DNA of 36,996 nt from an uncultured Lachnospiraceae bacterium (GTDB lineage: Bacteria; Bacillota; Clostridia; Lachnospirales; Lachnospiraceae): the NCBI GenBank assembly GCA_944381535.1, contig CALWLN010000098.1:1-36996 (forward strand), given 5' to 3'. Numbering within the stretch: position 1 is the stretch's first letter; each line of letters starts with the position of its first letter. Made by a program: the position numbers and the translations under genes. This document shows, piece by piece, positions 6,308 through 15,526 of this stretch. The notes under the pieces are model-generated. The model was not told the DNA's origin, searched no databases, and saw nothing but the letters and a program-made list of their open reading frames with translations.

Positions 6308-8806
6308 TTACTTTTTTCCCACAAATTCCTCCACCCAAACTCCTTTTTCGTTGGCTCCCACCGTAATCTGTCCGCCCACCATGGTATAGAAAATCCGGCT
6401 GCCCTGGGCCTCTATCCGCTCCATAGCATACTCTCCCGGATGACCGTAGCTGTTCTCAGCTGCGCAGGATACCACGCTCACAGCAGGCCGCAATAAGGAG
6501 AGAAGCGTCTCACTGTTGGAGCCGTCGGAGCCGTGATGAAGCGCCTTGTACAGATCCACCGCTCCATATTCATATCGCTCCGCCAGCTTTTTTTCCGCCC
6601 CTGTGGACAAATCCCCTCCGAAAAAGGCTGTAAGAAAAGGAGAACTCATATGCAGTGCCAAAGAGGCGTCGTTTTTATCCGCCACTTCCTCCCAGGGGTA
6701 GAGACAGGTAAAAGAAAGCTCTCCGCTCCCCACCACATCCCCCGCACTCAGATACACAACCTCAGTCCCATATTGTCCGGCCAGCCGACACAACTCCTGC
6801 CAGGCCTCATCCCTGGGAATCCACCGGCTGAGAAACAGATTTTCGATTGGGTAGCCGCTCTCCCACACCTCCTTTAAGCCGGAAATATGGTCCTCGTCCG
6901 CATGGGACACGAACCAGCCGTCCACCTTGCGCGCGCCCCGGCATTTCAGAAAGCTCAGGATTCGATACTCTCCCACCTGTTTCTCACTGGTGCTGCCTCC
7001 GTCTATGAAAAAGCTGTCCCCATTCTCTGCCTGTACGTAAATGCCGTCCCCCTGGCCCACGTCCAGAAAGCAGACTGTAAGGCCAGGATTCGGGCGGTAA
7101 CATACCAGGATTACCAGGGCGATCATCACAGCCGCAAGGGGCAAAATTCCAGACGCCCTGACAATCCTCCTTTCCATCTCTTCCACTCGGCCCCTTCGGC
7201 GATTCATCCACCACAAAGCCAGCACCAACACTGTAAAATACACAACCATCATCCCCATACCGGGCTGGCCGGTAATCTGCATGGCCCCCGGCAGCCTGCC
7301 GAACAGATTGCAGATCTGCTTATTCCATTCCAGCAGAAAATACGCCGGACGCAGCAGAAGAAAGGACAGCGCCTCCAATACCATCCCGGCCGGACCGCCG
7401 GATGTCCCGGCAAATACACCCATCAGACCGCCCAGAATGCCGGCCATCAGAATCGTTCCCATAAAGGGCAGCAGCAGCCCGTTGATAAGTACCGTATACA
7501 GCGGAAACTCAAAATAGTAATAAACCGTCAGCGGCAGTACCACAAGTTGGATACAGGTACTGACAAAAAAAGTACTCTTCAGTTCCCGTTTCCACCTAAT
7601 CAGCCTTCCCTTCCAGCTGTTTTCATGGGACAGACGGTATTCCTGCTGTTTTTTCCTTTTACGCTCAGGAATATCACTCATTGCAAGGCCTTCCGCAAAC
7701 GCATTTTCCAGAATCCGCACCGCCACCACCACGCCCAGAACCGCGCCGTAAGAAAGGATAAATCCCGCGTACCAGAGACAGAGGGGATTGTCCCAGAGCT
7801 GTAGCAGCGCGGAAAAGGACAACGCCGTTACGGAGTCATAGGACAGACCTAAGACATTTCCCAGAAGCATTACCATATACATGGTCACCGCCCGCGCCGC
7901 GGACAGTTCCATGCCGGACAGCTGCCCAAAGCAGAACACCAGCGCTCCCGCAAGAAACCCGGACCACAGATAGGAAAGGCCCCGTTTTCGCAGGAACTGA
8001 TACACACCGGCTCCCAGGATGGACACATGCAGCCCCGAAATGGACAGGGCATGGGAAATTCCCGACTGCTGGTACAGATTTTTTACCTCCTCGTCCAGCA
8101 GGCCCTTCTCTCCTAAAGTCATCACCCCCAGCACCCCGGCGGTCTCCTGTGACATCTTCCTGGCAAAAACCTGCTGCATTTCCCTTCGCAGCTGATATAA
8201 TTTTTCCCGCCACAAAAAAGCCGGTCGTTTCACCAGCGTAATCTCCTCCGCCCAAACGCGGAACAAAACGTTTTTGCTGTGATAATAGCTTCTTGCGTCA
8301 AAGTTGCCCTGATTGCGGGCTCCCTCAAAGCACTCTCCCTTACCTGTGACTGTAATGGTTTCTCCGATAGAAAAATCATCGGTTTCCGGATAAATCAGAA
8401 CCTGGTCGCTTGACAAAGCGCCGGTTTCATAAATGATGTAAGAATTTTTTAAATAATAACTGACCTTCTGGTTCTTTTCTTCTTTTTTGTGGAGGGTCCC
8501 CACTACCGTAACATCGCTCTGCTCCGAGAGATATTGCTCCACCCTCTCTATAGTCTGCTGCTGGCCCGTATAACGGACGCTTCCCAGTATACACATGGTC
8601 AGACAGAGCCCCACACGGAGCAATACCGGCAAGAACTGCTCCATCTGCCCGGAAGCAGCCTTCGGCCTGCAGCACCGGACGGCCATCCACCCCACAGCCA
8701 GAAGCCAGGCCGCGCACAGACCGTACCCCCACAGCCGCCCGTACCGGGCGGCCACAATTCCCAAAAGAAAAGAAACCGCGGCCTGGGCTAATACACGTAC
8801 CGCCAT
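6308..8806 (-). CDS. comEC: ComEC/Rec2-family DNA internalization protein
   Basis: Polytopic membrane protein that forms the channel for single-stranded DNA in natural transformation. The 832-residue protein has N-terminal membrane segments and a DUF4131-like soluble part (about 70-190). The Competence domain has ISGLHVSILG near 255-265. A C-terminal metallo-beta-lactamase domain starts at LDVGQGDG (about 582), followed by FIDGGST and SHADEDHISG near 635, the metal-binding motif proposed to serve as nuclease. The length fits full ComEC. AAGGAGAGGAAT precedes the ATG. It is downstream of the GerMN lipoprotein gene by 47 bp and probably in the same operon as the ComEA-like gene. Confidence 0.94.
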   Translation of the reverse strand: MAVRVLAQAAVSFLLGIVAARYGRLWGYGLCAAWLLAVGWMAVRCCRPKAASGQMEQFLPVLLRVGLCLTMCILGSVRYTGQQQTIERVEQYLSEQSDVTVVGTLHKKEEKNQKVSYYLKNSYIIYETGALSSDQVLIYPETDDFSIGETITVTGKGECFEGARNQGNFDARSYYHSKNVLFRVWAEEITLVKRPAFLWREKLYQLRREMQQVFARKMSQETAGVLGVMTLGEKGLLDEEVKNLYQQSGISHALSISGLHVSILGAGVYQFLRKRGLSYLWSGFLAGALVFCFGQLSGMELSAARAVTMYMVMLLGNVLGLSYDSVTALSFSALLQLWDNPLCLWYAGFILSYGAVLGVVVAVRILENAFAEGLAMSDIPERKRKKQQEYRLSHENSWKGRLIRWKRELKSTFFVSTCIQLVVLPLTVYYYFEFPLYTVLINGLLLPFMGTILMAGILGGLMGVFAGTSGGPAGMVLEALSFLLLRPAYFLLEWNKQICNLFGRLPGAMQITGQPGMGMMVVYFTVLVLALWWMNRRRGRVEEMERRIVRASGILPLAAVMIALVILVCYRPNPGLTVCFLDVGQGDGIYVQAENGDSFFIDGGSTSEKQVGEYRILSFLKCRGARKVDGWFVSHADEDHISGLKEVWESGYPIENLFLSRWIPRDEAWQELCRLAGQYGTEVVYLSAGDVVGSGELSFTCLYPWEEVADKNDASLALHMSSPFLTAFFGGDLSTGAEKKLAERYEYGAVDLYKALHHGSDGSNSETLLSLLRPAVSVVSCAAENSYGHPGEYAMERIEAQGSRIFYTMVGGQITVGANEKGVWVEEFVGKK

Positions 8807-8853
8807 ATTCCTCTCCTTATTTATTGTTCCGGCAAAATCTCTTCCGCCGTATT

Positions 8854-9840
8854 TTACTGTTCAGGCTGAATCTCCTCCGTCGTCCCGTTTTCTCCCGTTT
8901 CCGTTGGCGGTTCCTCCTCCACCGGCGCCAGATAATCCAGATTCCGCTCGTATACCGCAGCCAGAGAAAATTTTTCCCGGTAGGTGATACTGGTATCCCC
9001 GTTTACGGAAATCTGCACCCGGTTCACATTGGAAAGCTCCGCCAGAGAATTTACAATGGAATAGATGACAACCCCCTCGTCAATCTCGTAATTCTGATTT
9101 AAAAAGCCCTCGTCCAGATTCACAAAGCACACACCGTCCAGAACCGACACGTTGATCAGCTTGGTACCCGCCGGAATGGCAGATTGCCCATTCCCGCTGA
9201 TGGGTCCCTTGATCAGCTGCTCCATCACCAGCTTTTCCAGAGAAATATTGCTGTTGTAGTGCTGCTCCTGCACCTCCTGCACCAGCCCCGTTCCCTCCGC
9301 GTTTGCGAAATACAGGGTAATGGTGGCCGTCTGGATGGAATTAATCTGCTCTCCGGGATTCTCGATAAAGCTCTCCGCCGTCATCACGCCAACTGGCGTA
9401 CCGTTCCCATCCATCAGAGGTGCGTCCCCCACATAAAAGGAAATGCTGTCCACACTGCTGACCTGGATCAGCGTGCGGACCACCGCCGCCCGGCTGAGCA
9501 CCTCGGTGACGCTGTCCATCTGATAATATTCACTGCCGAAATACAGCTGCAGCTGACGATTTTCCAGGGTCCAGTTTATAATCTGGGTATTTCCGCGAAA
9601 AGGCCGCTGATAATCCACACTGTCCGGATTTTCGGAAAGCCTTATGATCATGTCCCTTACGATTTCCTCATCGCTGTCAGACTGGGGCTCATAGGCCACC
9701 GGAACATTCTGCGTGCACTCCTTATTGAGATAATAAATATAATAACCCGACTGTGCCTCCTGCTCCTGTCCGCAACCGGCAAAACACGATACCAGGAGAG
9801 TAAGCACGCTCAAAATGACAAGCATTCTTTTTGTTCTCAT
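8854..9840 (-). CDS. GerMN-domain lipoprotein
   Basis: Predicted cell-surface lipoprotein of 328 residues. It has a basic N-terminus, a hydrophobic stretch, and a lipobox CFAGC with C23 as the lipidated cysteine. Two tandem GerMN (sporulation and spore germination) domains follow, about 55-180 and 195-310. The second contains LEKLVMEQLIKGP and the strand LINVSVLDGVCFVNLDEGF, typical of the family. The tail is Glu/Thr/Pro-rich. GerM in Bacillus acts in sporulation and germination; here the gene sits directly behind a sensor kinase (9 bp gap), so a role in envelope sensing or sporulation is possible but unproven. Confidence 0.85.
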   Translation of the reverse strand: MRTKRMLVILSVLTLLVSCFAGCGQEQEAQSGYYIYYLNKECTQNVPVAYEPQSDSDEEIVRDMIIRLSENPDSVDYQRPFRGNTQIINWTLENRQLQLYFGSEYYQMDSVTEVLSRAAVVRTLIQVSSVDSISFYVGDAPLMDGNGTPVGVMTAESFIENPGEQINSIQTATITLYFANAEGTGLVQEVQEQHYNSNISLEKLVMEQLIKGPISGNGQSAIPAGTKLINVSVLDGVCFVNLDEGFLNQNYEIDEGVVIYSIVNSLAELSNVNRVQISVNGDTSITYREKFSLAAVYERNLDYLAPVEEEPPTETGENGTTEEIQPEQ

Positions 9841-9849
9841 GACTTCCTC

Positions 9850-11268
9850 CTACGCAATATAATTTAGCGGAATCCTGACGGTAAAAATCGTCCCCTCCCC
9901 TTCCTTGCTGTGAGCCTTGATGGCGCCACGGTGCATTAGAACAGCGTTCCGGGTGATGGCCAGACCCAGTCCCGTACCGCCGATTTCTCTGGAATGGGAC
10001 TTGTCCACCCGGTAAAAGCGCTCGTAAATATGCTCTAGGGACTCCTCGGGAATCCCGATACCGGAATCCTCGATACGAACGAAAAAGTATTTGTGGTCCG
10101 CATTCAGGGACACATGGACCCATCCGTCCGGCCGGTTATATTTAATGGCGTTTTCAATGAGATTGGTAAAGGCCAGTGTCAGCTTCACCTCGTCCACATC
10201 CGCTGTCACCGGGCGGAAGCTCTCCAGCACCATCTCCACGTTCGCCTTTTCCGCAATGGGTTTTAAGCGCTTTAAAATCTGTTCCAGGAGTTCGTTGATA
10301 TTCACCTGGGTGATATTCAGTTCCCCGACGGCCTTATCCAGCTTTACCAACGAGAGTAAATCGTTGATGATCTTATTTTCCCGCTCGATCTCCTCGGCAA
10401 TATCCGTCATAAACTCCTTGTACAGCTCCGCAGGCACATTTTCCTGGCTCAGCAGCGAATCCGCCAACACCTTCATGGAGGTCAGGGGCGTTTTCAGTTC
10501 GTGGGACACGTTGGATACAAATTCCTGCCGGGACTGGTCAATCACCTGCATGCGCTTGATCATCTGATTGAAAGCGTTGGAGATGGCCTCTGTCTCCGTA
10601 TAGTCGGAAACGGCCAGTTCCTCCTGCTCCTCTCCGGTCTGAATAGCGTTGATGGATTTTGTAATCTTCCCGAAGGGCCGTACCAAGCGGATGGCAAGAA
10701 AAGCGGCCAGGGCCACTGCGACAATCCCCAGCGCAGTCTCGATCACCAGCGCGTTTCCCTCTAAATAATCGTAGTTAAGCTGAATGCTGTCCGTGGAGAC
10801 GCTGACCAGCATAACTCCCAGAATTTCCCGGGTCTCATTGTTCGTCAAGGGAATGGTCATCTCGATATAACAGTCATCCGAATCGTACTTGGTAATCTCC
10901 TCGCCCTTGAAGCTCCTTATCACCTCTTCCGAAATGATGGTCTTGCCACCGTCCAGGTTGTAGGTATCCTTTATGATCTGAAAACGATTATTGATCACCA
11001 GCACACGTCCGTCATAGACATTGGAGAGCAGATCCAGCTGACTGCTGATAATGTCCGAAGAGGGATTATTCAAGTAATCATTGGTCACGATCTGCGTCCC
11101 CAAAACCTTTGCCTGACTTAAAATATCCATGCTCCGAATTTCCACCGCCCGGCTCTCATAGGTCCGAAGCAGCCCTATCCGGAACACTATTCCCGGCAGA
11201 ATTCCGATGAGGGCCAGCAACAGGAAGATTCGGAATTTCAGACTTTTAAAAAATTTAAATCGCTTCAT
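9850..11268 (-). CDS. Membrane sensor histidine kinase (WalK/PhoR-like)
   Basis: The kinase of a two-component pair, 472 residues. A first membrane segment (about 12-32) and a second (about 175-197) enclose an extracellular sensor domain. A HAMP domain follows (about 195-250), then the dimerisation/phosphoacceptor box FVSNVSHELKTPLTSMK with the histidine near 256. The ATPase domain has NLIENAIKYNRPDGW (N box), DSGIGIPEESL (G1) and GGTGLGLAI (G2). All catalytic motifs are intact. It lies 15 bp downstream of the response regulator gene and is the expected partner. The domain order matches WalK, but the family is broad, so I leave the symbol empty. Confidence 0.93.
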   Translation of the reverse strand: MKRFKFFKSLKFRIFLLLALIGILPGIVFRIGLLRTYESRAVEIRSMDILSQAKVLGTQIVTNDYLNNPSSDIISSQLDLLSNVYDGRVLVINNRFQIIKDTYNLDGGKTIISEEVIRSFKGEEITKYDSDDCYIEMTIPLTNNETREILGVMLVSVSTDSIQLNYDYLEGNALVIETALGIVAVALAAFLAIRLVRPFGKITKSINAIQTGEEQEELAVSDYTETEAISNAFNQMIKRMQVIDQSRQEFVSNVSHELKTPLTSMKVLADSLLSQENVPAELYKEFMTDIAEEIERENKIINDLLSLVKLDKAVGELNITQVNINELLEQILKRLKPIAEKANVEMVLESFRPVTADVDEVKLTLAFTNLIENAIKYNRPDGWVHVSLNADHKYFFVRIEDSGIGIPEESLEHIYERFYRVDKSHSREIGGTGLGLAITRNAVLMHRGAIKAHSKEGEGTIFTVRIPLNYIA

Positions 11269-11283
11269 TCTAAGCCACCTGTC

Positions 11284-11973
11284 TTAACCCTGGTAATAGT
11301 ATCCCACGCCCCATTTGGTGTGGACATACTTAGGCTCGCTGGGATTTGCTTCAATCTTCTCCCGCAGACGGCGCACATGCACATCCACCGTCCGCACATC
11401 ACCGGGGTACTTATATCCCCAGACCAGGTCCAGAAGATTTTCCCGGCTGTACACCTTGCCCGGATTTGTCACCAGAAGCTCCAGCAGATCGAATTCCTTG
11501 GCAGTAAGGTTGACTTCCTTATCCAAAATATACAGCCGGCGGCTCTCGCAGTCCAGCTTCAGATCTCCGTTTTGAATGATCTTGCTTTCTTCGGGCTTAG
11601 GCTGTCCCTGTCCGGCTCTCCGCATAATGGCCTTGATCCTGGCCTTTACCTCCAGAATATTGAAGGGCTTTGTTATGTAATCGTCGGCACCGTATTCCAG
11701 TCCCAGAATCTTATCCATGTCGTCGCCCTTGGCCGTCAGCATAACGATAGGTACCATGGAAAAATCCCGGATATGTTGGCACACCTCAAAGCCGTCCATC
11801 TTTGGCAGCATAATGTCCAGAAGAATCATATCATAAGTATTCTCCGTGGCCAATTTCAAAGCCTCCTCGCCGTCATAGGCGCAATCCACTTCCATTCCGT
11901 CCTGTTCCAGGCTAAAACGGATCCCTTTCACAATTAACTTTTCATCATCGACTACAAGAACCTTCTTTGCCAT
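11284..11973 (-). CDS. OmpR/PhoB-family response regulator
   Basis: A 229-residue DNA-binding regulator. The receiver domain has the acidic pocket VVDDEK (7-12), the phosphoacceptor D53 in LLDIMLPKMDG, T80 and K102. The C-terminal winged helix carries LTAKEFDLLELLVTNPGKVYSRE-type features, with DVRTVDVHVRRLREKIE as recognition region and YVHTKWGVGYYY at the end. It is encoded between the ComEA-like lipoprotein gene (9 bp away) and its kinase. It resembles WalR/YycF in sequence pattern, but the usual walHI neighbours are absent, so identity with WalR is uncertain. Confidence 0.94.
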   Translation of the reverse strand: MAKKVLVVDDEKLIVKGIRFSLEQDGMEVDCAYDGEEALKLATENTYDMILLDIMLPKMDGFEVCQHIRDFSMVPIVMLTAKGDDMDKILGLEYGADDYITKPFNILEVKARIKAIMRRAGQGQPKPEESKIIQNGDLKLDCESRRLYILDKEVNLTAKEFDLLELLVTNPGKVYSRENLLDLVWGYKYPGDVRTVDVHVRRLREKIEANPSEPKYVHTKWGVGYYYQG

Positions 11974-11982
11974 CTCTTCACC

Positions 11983-12717
11983 TCAATTAACTTTAATGCG
12001 GTCCTCAATCCTGGAAAATATTCCTTCCTTGATTCCCTGAATCTGCATAATATCCTCCACGCTATCAAAACCGCCGTTTTCCTCCCTCCAGGAAATAATA
12101 TCCTCCGCCTTGGACTGACCGATCCCCGGCAGGGTCATCAGCTCCTCCAAAGAGGCGGTATTCAGATTCACCTTTCCATCCCCGGCTTCCTGATCCTGTC
12201 CGGTCTGTCCCGTTCCCTCCGGTTCCAGTCCGCTTCTTGGCTCCTCGCCGACGGCATAGACGTAAATCATCTGTCCGTCACTTAATATCTGTGCCTGATT
12301 GACGGAAGCTAAGTCCGCCTCCTGGGTGGTTCCTCCCGCCAGCTCCACCGCCTCAAAGATCCGGCTTCCCTCCGGAAGCTTGTAGACCCCCGGCTGATTC
12401 ACCGCGCCGGAAACCTGGACGTAAATGTCGGCAGGCTCTCCGGACGCTTCCTCCTGCCCCTTTTCCGGGTCCTGGCCCCCTTCGCCGGCAGTTCCGTCAT
12501 TTGCGTCTGTTCCGGCAGCCACCTCCGCAGACTGCTCCGGAAGCTTCCCGGCAGTTTTGTCCGTCACTTCATCGCTCTGGCTGGAAATCTCCTCCGCTGT
12601 GTCAGCAGTTTCCCCTTGCTGTGTCACATACAATTCCTCACGATTCTCACACCCGGCCAGCAGTAGCGTCAAAAAGCAGCCGGCCATCACCAATATGTCT
12701 CTTAGTTTTCTTTTCAT
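11983..12717 (-). CDS. comEA: ComEA-like helix-hairpin-helix lipoprotein
   Basis: Surface DNA-binding protein expected to hand DNA to ComEC. The 244 residues hold an N-terminal signal with lipobox LLAGC (C23), an acidic low-complexity linker (about 30-95), an SLBB domain (about 98-155, DIYVQVSGAVNQPGVYKLP), a second linker, and a C-terminal double helix-hairpin-helix (182-243) with NLNTASLEELMTLPGIG and FDSVEDIMQIQGIKEG. The SLBB plus HhH layout is that of ComEA. The lipobox would make it a lipoprotein rather than a protein anchored by a membrane helix as in Bacillus. It is the first gene of the predicted five-gene operon ending in comEC. Confidence 0.88.
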   Translation of the reverse strand: MKRKLRDILVMAGCFLTLLLAGCENREELYVTQQGETADTAEEISSQSDEVTDKTAGKLPEQSAEVAAGTDANDGTAGEGGQDPEKGQEEASGEPADIYVQVSGAVNQPGVYKLPEGSRIFEAVELAGGTTQEADLASVNQAQILSDGQMIYVYAVGEEPRSGLEPEGTGQTGQDQEAGDGKVNLNTASLEELMTLPGIGQSKAEDIISWREENGGFDSVEDIMQIQGIKEGIFSRIEDRIKVN

Positions 12718-12761
12718 ACTCCATTCCTTTCCGGAACGGAATTTCTACTGAATCAAGTATT

Positions 12762-12790
12762 ATTGTATCGAAAATTCTTAATGAATACAA
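12762..12790 (-). promoter_or_regulatory. Promoter of the comEA-regulator-kinase-gerM-comEC operon
   Basis: On the minus strand TTGTAT (12785-12790) and TACAAT (12762-12767) are 17 bp apart, 45 bp upstream of the ComEA-like start. The downstream genes are spaced 9, 15, 9 and 47 bp apart, consistent with one transcript. Box matches are 4/6 and 5/6. Confidence 0.55.
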
Positions 12791-12814
12791 GAGCATTTAG
12801 AAAAAATTAATATC

Positions 12815-13246
12815 TTATTCCCATTTAAACAAAATGATTCCGCCGATACAGATTCCCATGCCCAGAAGCCGCCGCCATTCAAAGGCCACCTTCTCCACGC
12901 CGAACAGCCCGAAAAGCTCGATGAGATAGGCCACGATCAGCTGAGCCGCCAGAATCAACATGACCGCCTGGGCCGGCCCCAGGCTCTCCATACTCTTGAT
13001 GACCGTATAGGTGATGAAAGCGCCCATCACACCGCCCAGGAGAATGTACTTTGGTTCCAGGGTAAGGATCCCCCCGAAGCTGGTCCTGTCGCAGAAAAAC
13101 CAGGCCACCAGGCAGATGACCAGGGCCGAAAACTGCACCCAGGTGGCGGACACCCAGATGCTGGTGCTCTTGGTGACCTGGGTGTTGAACACCCCCTGCA
13201 GGCTCATCAGCGCCCCGGAAAGCAGGGCAATCAAAAATCCAATCAT
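12815..13246 (-). CDS. YdcZ/DUF606-family small membrane protein
   Basis: A 143-residue integral membrane protein with about five hydrophobic segments, starting MIGFLIALLSGALMSLQGVFN and containing LGGVMGAFITYTVIKSM and LILAAQLIVAYLIELFG. This matches the DUF606/YdcZ group of the drug/metabolite transporter superfamily. Members are half-size and usually presumed to act as dimers or pairs; only one is present here. The substrate is unknown. GGAGAATTGCGCC precedes the ATG. It lies between argD and the competence operon, same strand, 64 bp after argD. Confidence 0.8.
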   Translation of the reverse strand: MIGFLIALLSGALMSLQGVFNTQVTKSTSIWVSATWVQFSALVICLVAWFFCDRTSFGGILTLEPKYILLGGVMGAFITYTVIKSMESLGPAQAVMLILAAQLIVAYLIELFGLFGVEKVAFEWRRLLGMGICIGGIILFKWE

Positions 13247-13310
13247 GGCGCAATTCTCCTTACGTCTCTTTTTTCATAGGATTGCCCATAATTGGATTTT
13301 TATTCTTCCT

Positions 13311-14531
13311 TCACGAATTCAACGCAGCCTTAAGCTTTGTCATCATCTCGTCCACATGCTCCTTCTCAATGATGAGGGGCGGCACAAGCCGAAGCACATT
13401 ATTTCCGGCGGTGATCACAATAAGCCCCTGCTGCTGGGCCTTCCTTACCACCTCACCCACGGGGACGGTAAGCTCCAGCCCCTGCATAAGGCCCAGCCCT
13501 CTGCGTGCCGTCACAGCTTCGCAGTCCGCCGCCAGCTCCTCCAGCCTTTCGGTAAAGTAAGCTCCCACTTCCCGTACATGTGCCGGGATATTTTCCCGCT
13601 CAAAAATTTCAAAGACCTTGTCCACCGCCGCGCCCACCAGGGGATTTCCGCCGTAGGTGGTACCGTGGTCTCCTGGAACCAGAGACTTCTCAGCCACACG
13701 CTCACTTAAGAAGAACGCGCCCACGGGAACCCCGCAGCCAATGGCTTTGGCGCTGGTCATAATATCCGGCTTTACGCCGTAGATCTGCCAGGCGAACATC
13801 TCTCCGCACCGGCCCATGCCGCACTGAATCTCATCCAGGATCAGCAGGATATCCCGCTCCTCACAGAGCGCTTTCACACCCTTTAAAAATTCCGGATCCG
13901 CCGGGTAAATGCCGCCCTCCCCCTGGACGGTCTCCATGAGGATAGCGCATGTCTTCTCATTCACCAGACGTTTCACCGACTCCAGATCATTGAAAACAGC
14001 AAAGCGGATTCCCGGGAGCAACGGCTCAAAGGGCACCCGGTAATGGGCATTTCCGGTAACGGATAAGGCCCCCAAACTTCTCCCGTGAAAGGAATTCTCC
14101 ATGGCGATGATCTCGTGGTCGGTATGCCCGTCCCGGATGTAGGCGTATTTCCGGGCCGCCTTGATGGCTCCCTCAATGGCCTCGGTGCCGCTGTTGGTGA
14201 AAAATACCCGGGCAAGCCCCGAGGCTTTCACCGCCCGCTTTGCGGCCCTGGCGATGGGCTCGTTGTAAAAAAGGTTTGAGGTGTGCATAAGCGTATCCAC
14301 CTGGGCCTTGATGGCCTCGTTCAGCTCCCGGTTTCCGTAGCCTAAGGACTGGACGGCGATTCCCGCCGCAAAATCCAGATATTTGTTTCCCTCGGAGTCG
14401 TAGAGATAGACCCCCTGGCCTTTTTCCAGGACAATGGGATAACGGTTGTAGGTGTGGAGTACATTCTGCTCCACCGCCTCGATATAATCCCCGGTTTTCA
14501 TGGTTTTTTCCTTATGATCTTGTGTCTCCAT
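13311..14531 (-). CDS. argD: Acetylornithine aminotransferase
   Basis: PLP enzyme that converts N-acetylglutamate semialdehyde to N-acetylornithine. The 406-residue sequence has class-III aminotransferase features: YLDFAAGIAVQSLGY near the start, FFTNSGTEAIEGAIKAAR, the LDEIQCGMGR cofactor-binding strand, and TSAKAIGCGVPVGAF with the Schiff-base lysine near 262. A second ATG ten codons in (14501) also has a plausible SD, so the start is slightly uncertain. The chosen ATG has GAGGAAG 5 nt upstream. Last arg gene in the argC-GNAT-argJ-argB-argD series. The argB-argD junction contains degenerate tandem repeats (14518-14627). Confidence 0.95.
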   Translation of the reverse strand: METQDHKEKTMKTGDYIEAVEQNVLHTYNRYPIVLEKGQGVYLYDSEGNKYLDFAAGIAVQSLGYGNRELNEAIKAQVDTLMHTSNLFYNEPIARAAKRAVKASGLARVFFTNSGTEAIEGAIKAARKYAYIRDGHTDHEIIAMENSFHGRSLGALSVTGNAHYRVPFEPLLPGIRFAVFNDLESVKRLVNEKTCAILMETVQGEGGIYPADPEFLKGVKALCEERDILLILDEIQCGMGRCGEMFAWQIYGVKPDIMTSAKAIGCGVPVGAFFLSERVAEKSLVPGDHGTTYGGNPLVGAAVDKVFEIFERENIPAHVREVGAYFTERLEELAADCEAVTARRGLGLMQGLELTVPVGEVVRKAQQQGLIVITAGNNVLRLVPPLIIEKEHVDEMMTKLKAALNS

Positions 14532-14627
14532 AACAGCTTCCTCTATTTTTCCTTACAGTTTTTGTCTCCGTAATAAATTCCTCACAGCTTCGTGTCTCCG
14601 TAACGGGTTCTTCTATTTTTCTTTGCA
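14518..14627 (-). repeat. Three degenerate tandem repeats across the argB-argD junction
   Basis: Three adjacent units read on the minus strand: 14587-14627 (41 bp), 14558-14586 (29 bp, internally shortened) and 14518-14557 (40 bp). Shared blocks are AGAAAAATAGA or AGGAAAAATAGA and TTAYGGAGACA. The unit nearest argD contains the argD SD and ATG; the other two have ACG where the ATG lies. The unit nearest argB contains the argB stop codon. Confidence 0.75.
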
Positions 14628-15515
14628 GAACTTCTCTTCCTCATCCCCGAGAATGGCGGTCCCGATTCCTCTGTTGGTAAAGATTTCAAGCAGCAGGCAG
14701 TGGGCGATTCGTCCGTCCAGGATATGCACCCTTGATACGCCGTTCTCAATGGCGTCAATACAACTGTTGAGCTTGGGCAGCATGCCTCCGCCGATATTGC
14801 CCTCCCCGATAAGCTCCCTTGCCCGGGATACGGGCAATTCGGAAATCAGCGTAGACGGGTCTTCCGGATTCTGATACACGCCTTCAATATCCGACAGAAA
14901 TGCCAGCTTTTCCGCGGACACGGCCCGGGCGATAGCGCAGGCCGCGTCGTCCGCATTGATATTATAAGTTTCAAAGTTATCGTCCATACCTACGGGACAC
15001 ACAATGGGCAGAAAATCCTTTTCCAGCAAGTCGTAGAGAATCTTGGGATTGACCTCCTTGATCTCTCCCACATAGCCGATGTCCTGGCCGTTCGAATATT
15101 TTTTGTCCACCTTTAAGAGTCCGCCGTCCTTGCCGCTGATTCCTATGGCCAGCACGCCCAGTTCCTGTACCATCTGTACCAGGGACTTGTTCACCCGGTT
15201 TAAGACCATCTCCGCGATCTCCATGGTTTCCTCATCGGTTTTGCGAAGGCCGTTCACAAATTCCGGCTCCTTGCCGCTCTTTTCCACCCACTTGCTGATT
15301 TCCTTGCCGCCGCCGTGCACAATGATGGGCTTAAAGCCCACCAGCTTCAACAGGGTTACGTCCTGTATCACATGTTTCTTCAATTCCTCGTCCACCATGG
15401 CGCTGCCGCCGTATTTCACCACGATGATTTTGCGGTTAAACCGCTGGATGTAGGGCAGGGCTTCGATGAGGACCTCCGCTTTTTTTAATACCTCTTCCAT
15501 ATTTTTTGTTTCCAT
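14613..15515 (-). CDS. argB: Acetylglutamate kinase
   Basis: Phosphorylates N-acetylglutamate, the second step of arginine synthesis. The 300-residue protein has the amino-acid-kinase signatures VVKYGGSAM (about 32-40), [11 protein letters not shown], and [13 protein letters not shown]. The [21 protein letters not shown]-terminal helix is seen in arginine-sensitive hexameric enzymes, so feedback inhibition by arginine is plausible but inferred. AGGAGG stands before the ATG. It follows argJ by 11 bp in the arg operon. Confidence 0.96.
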   Translation of the reverse strand: METKNMEEVLKKAEVLIEALPYIQRFNRKIIVVKYGGSAMVDEELKKHVIQDVTLLKLVGFKPIIVHGGGKEISKWVEKSGKEPEFVNGLRKTDEETMEIAEMVLNRVNKSLVQMVQELGVLAIGISGKDGGLLKVDKKYSNGQDIGYVGEIKEVNPKILYDLLEKDFLPIVCPVGMDDNFETYNINADDAACAIARAVSAEKLAFLSDIEGVYQNPEDPSTLISELPVSRARELIGEGNIGGGMLPKLNSCIDAIENGVSRVHILDGRIAHCLLLEIFTNRGIGTAILGDEEEKFCKEK

Positions 15516-15526
15516 AACAAATCCTC

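Noticed and set aside
6887-7804. 305-codon plus-strand frame
   Set aside because: Antisense to comEC, whose frame has clear family motifs; His/Gln/Pro-rich composition is typical of shadow translation.
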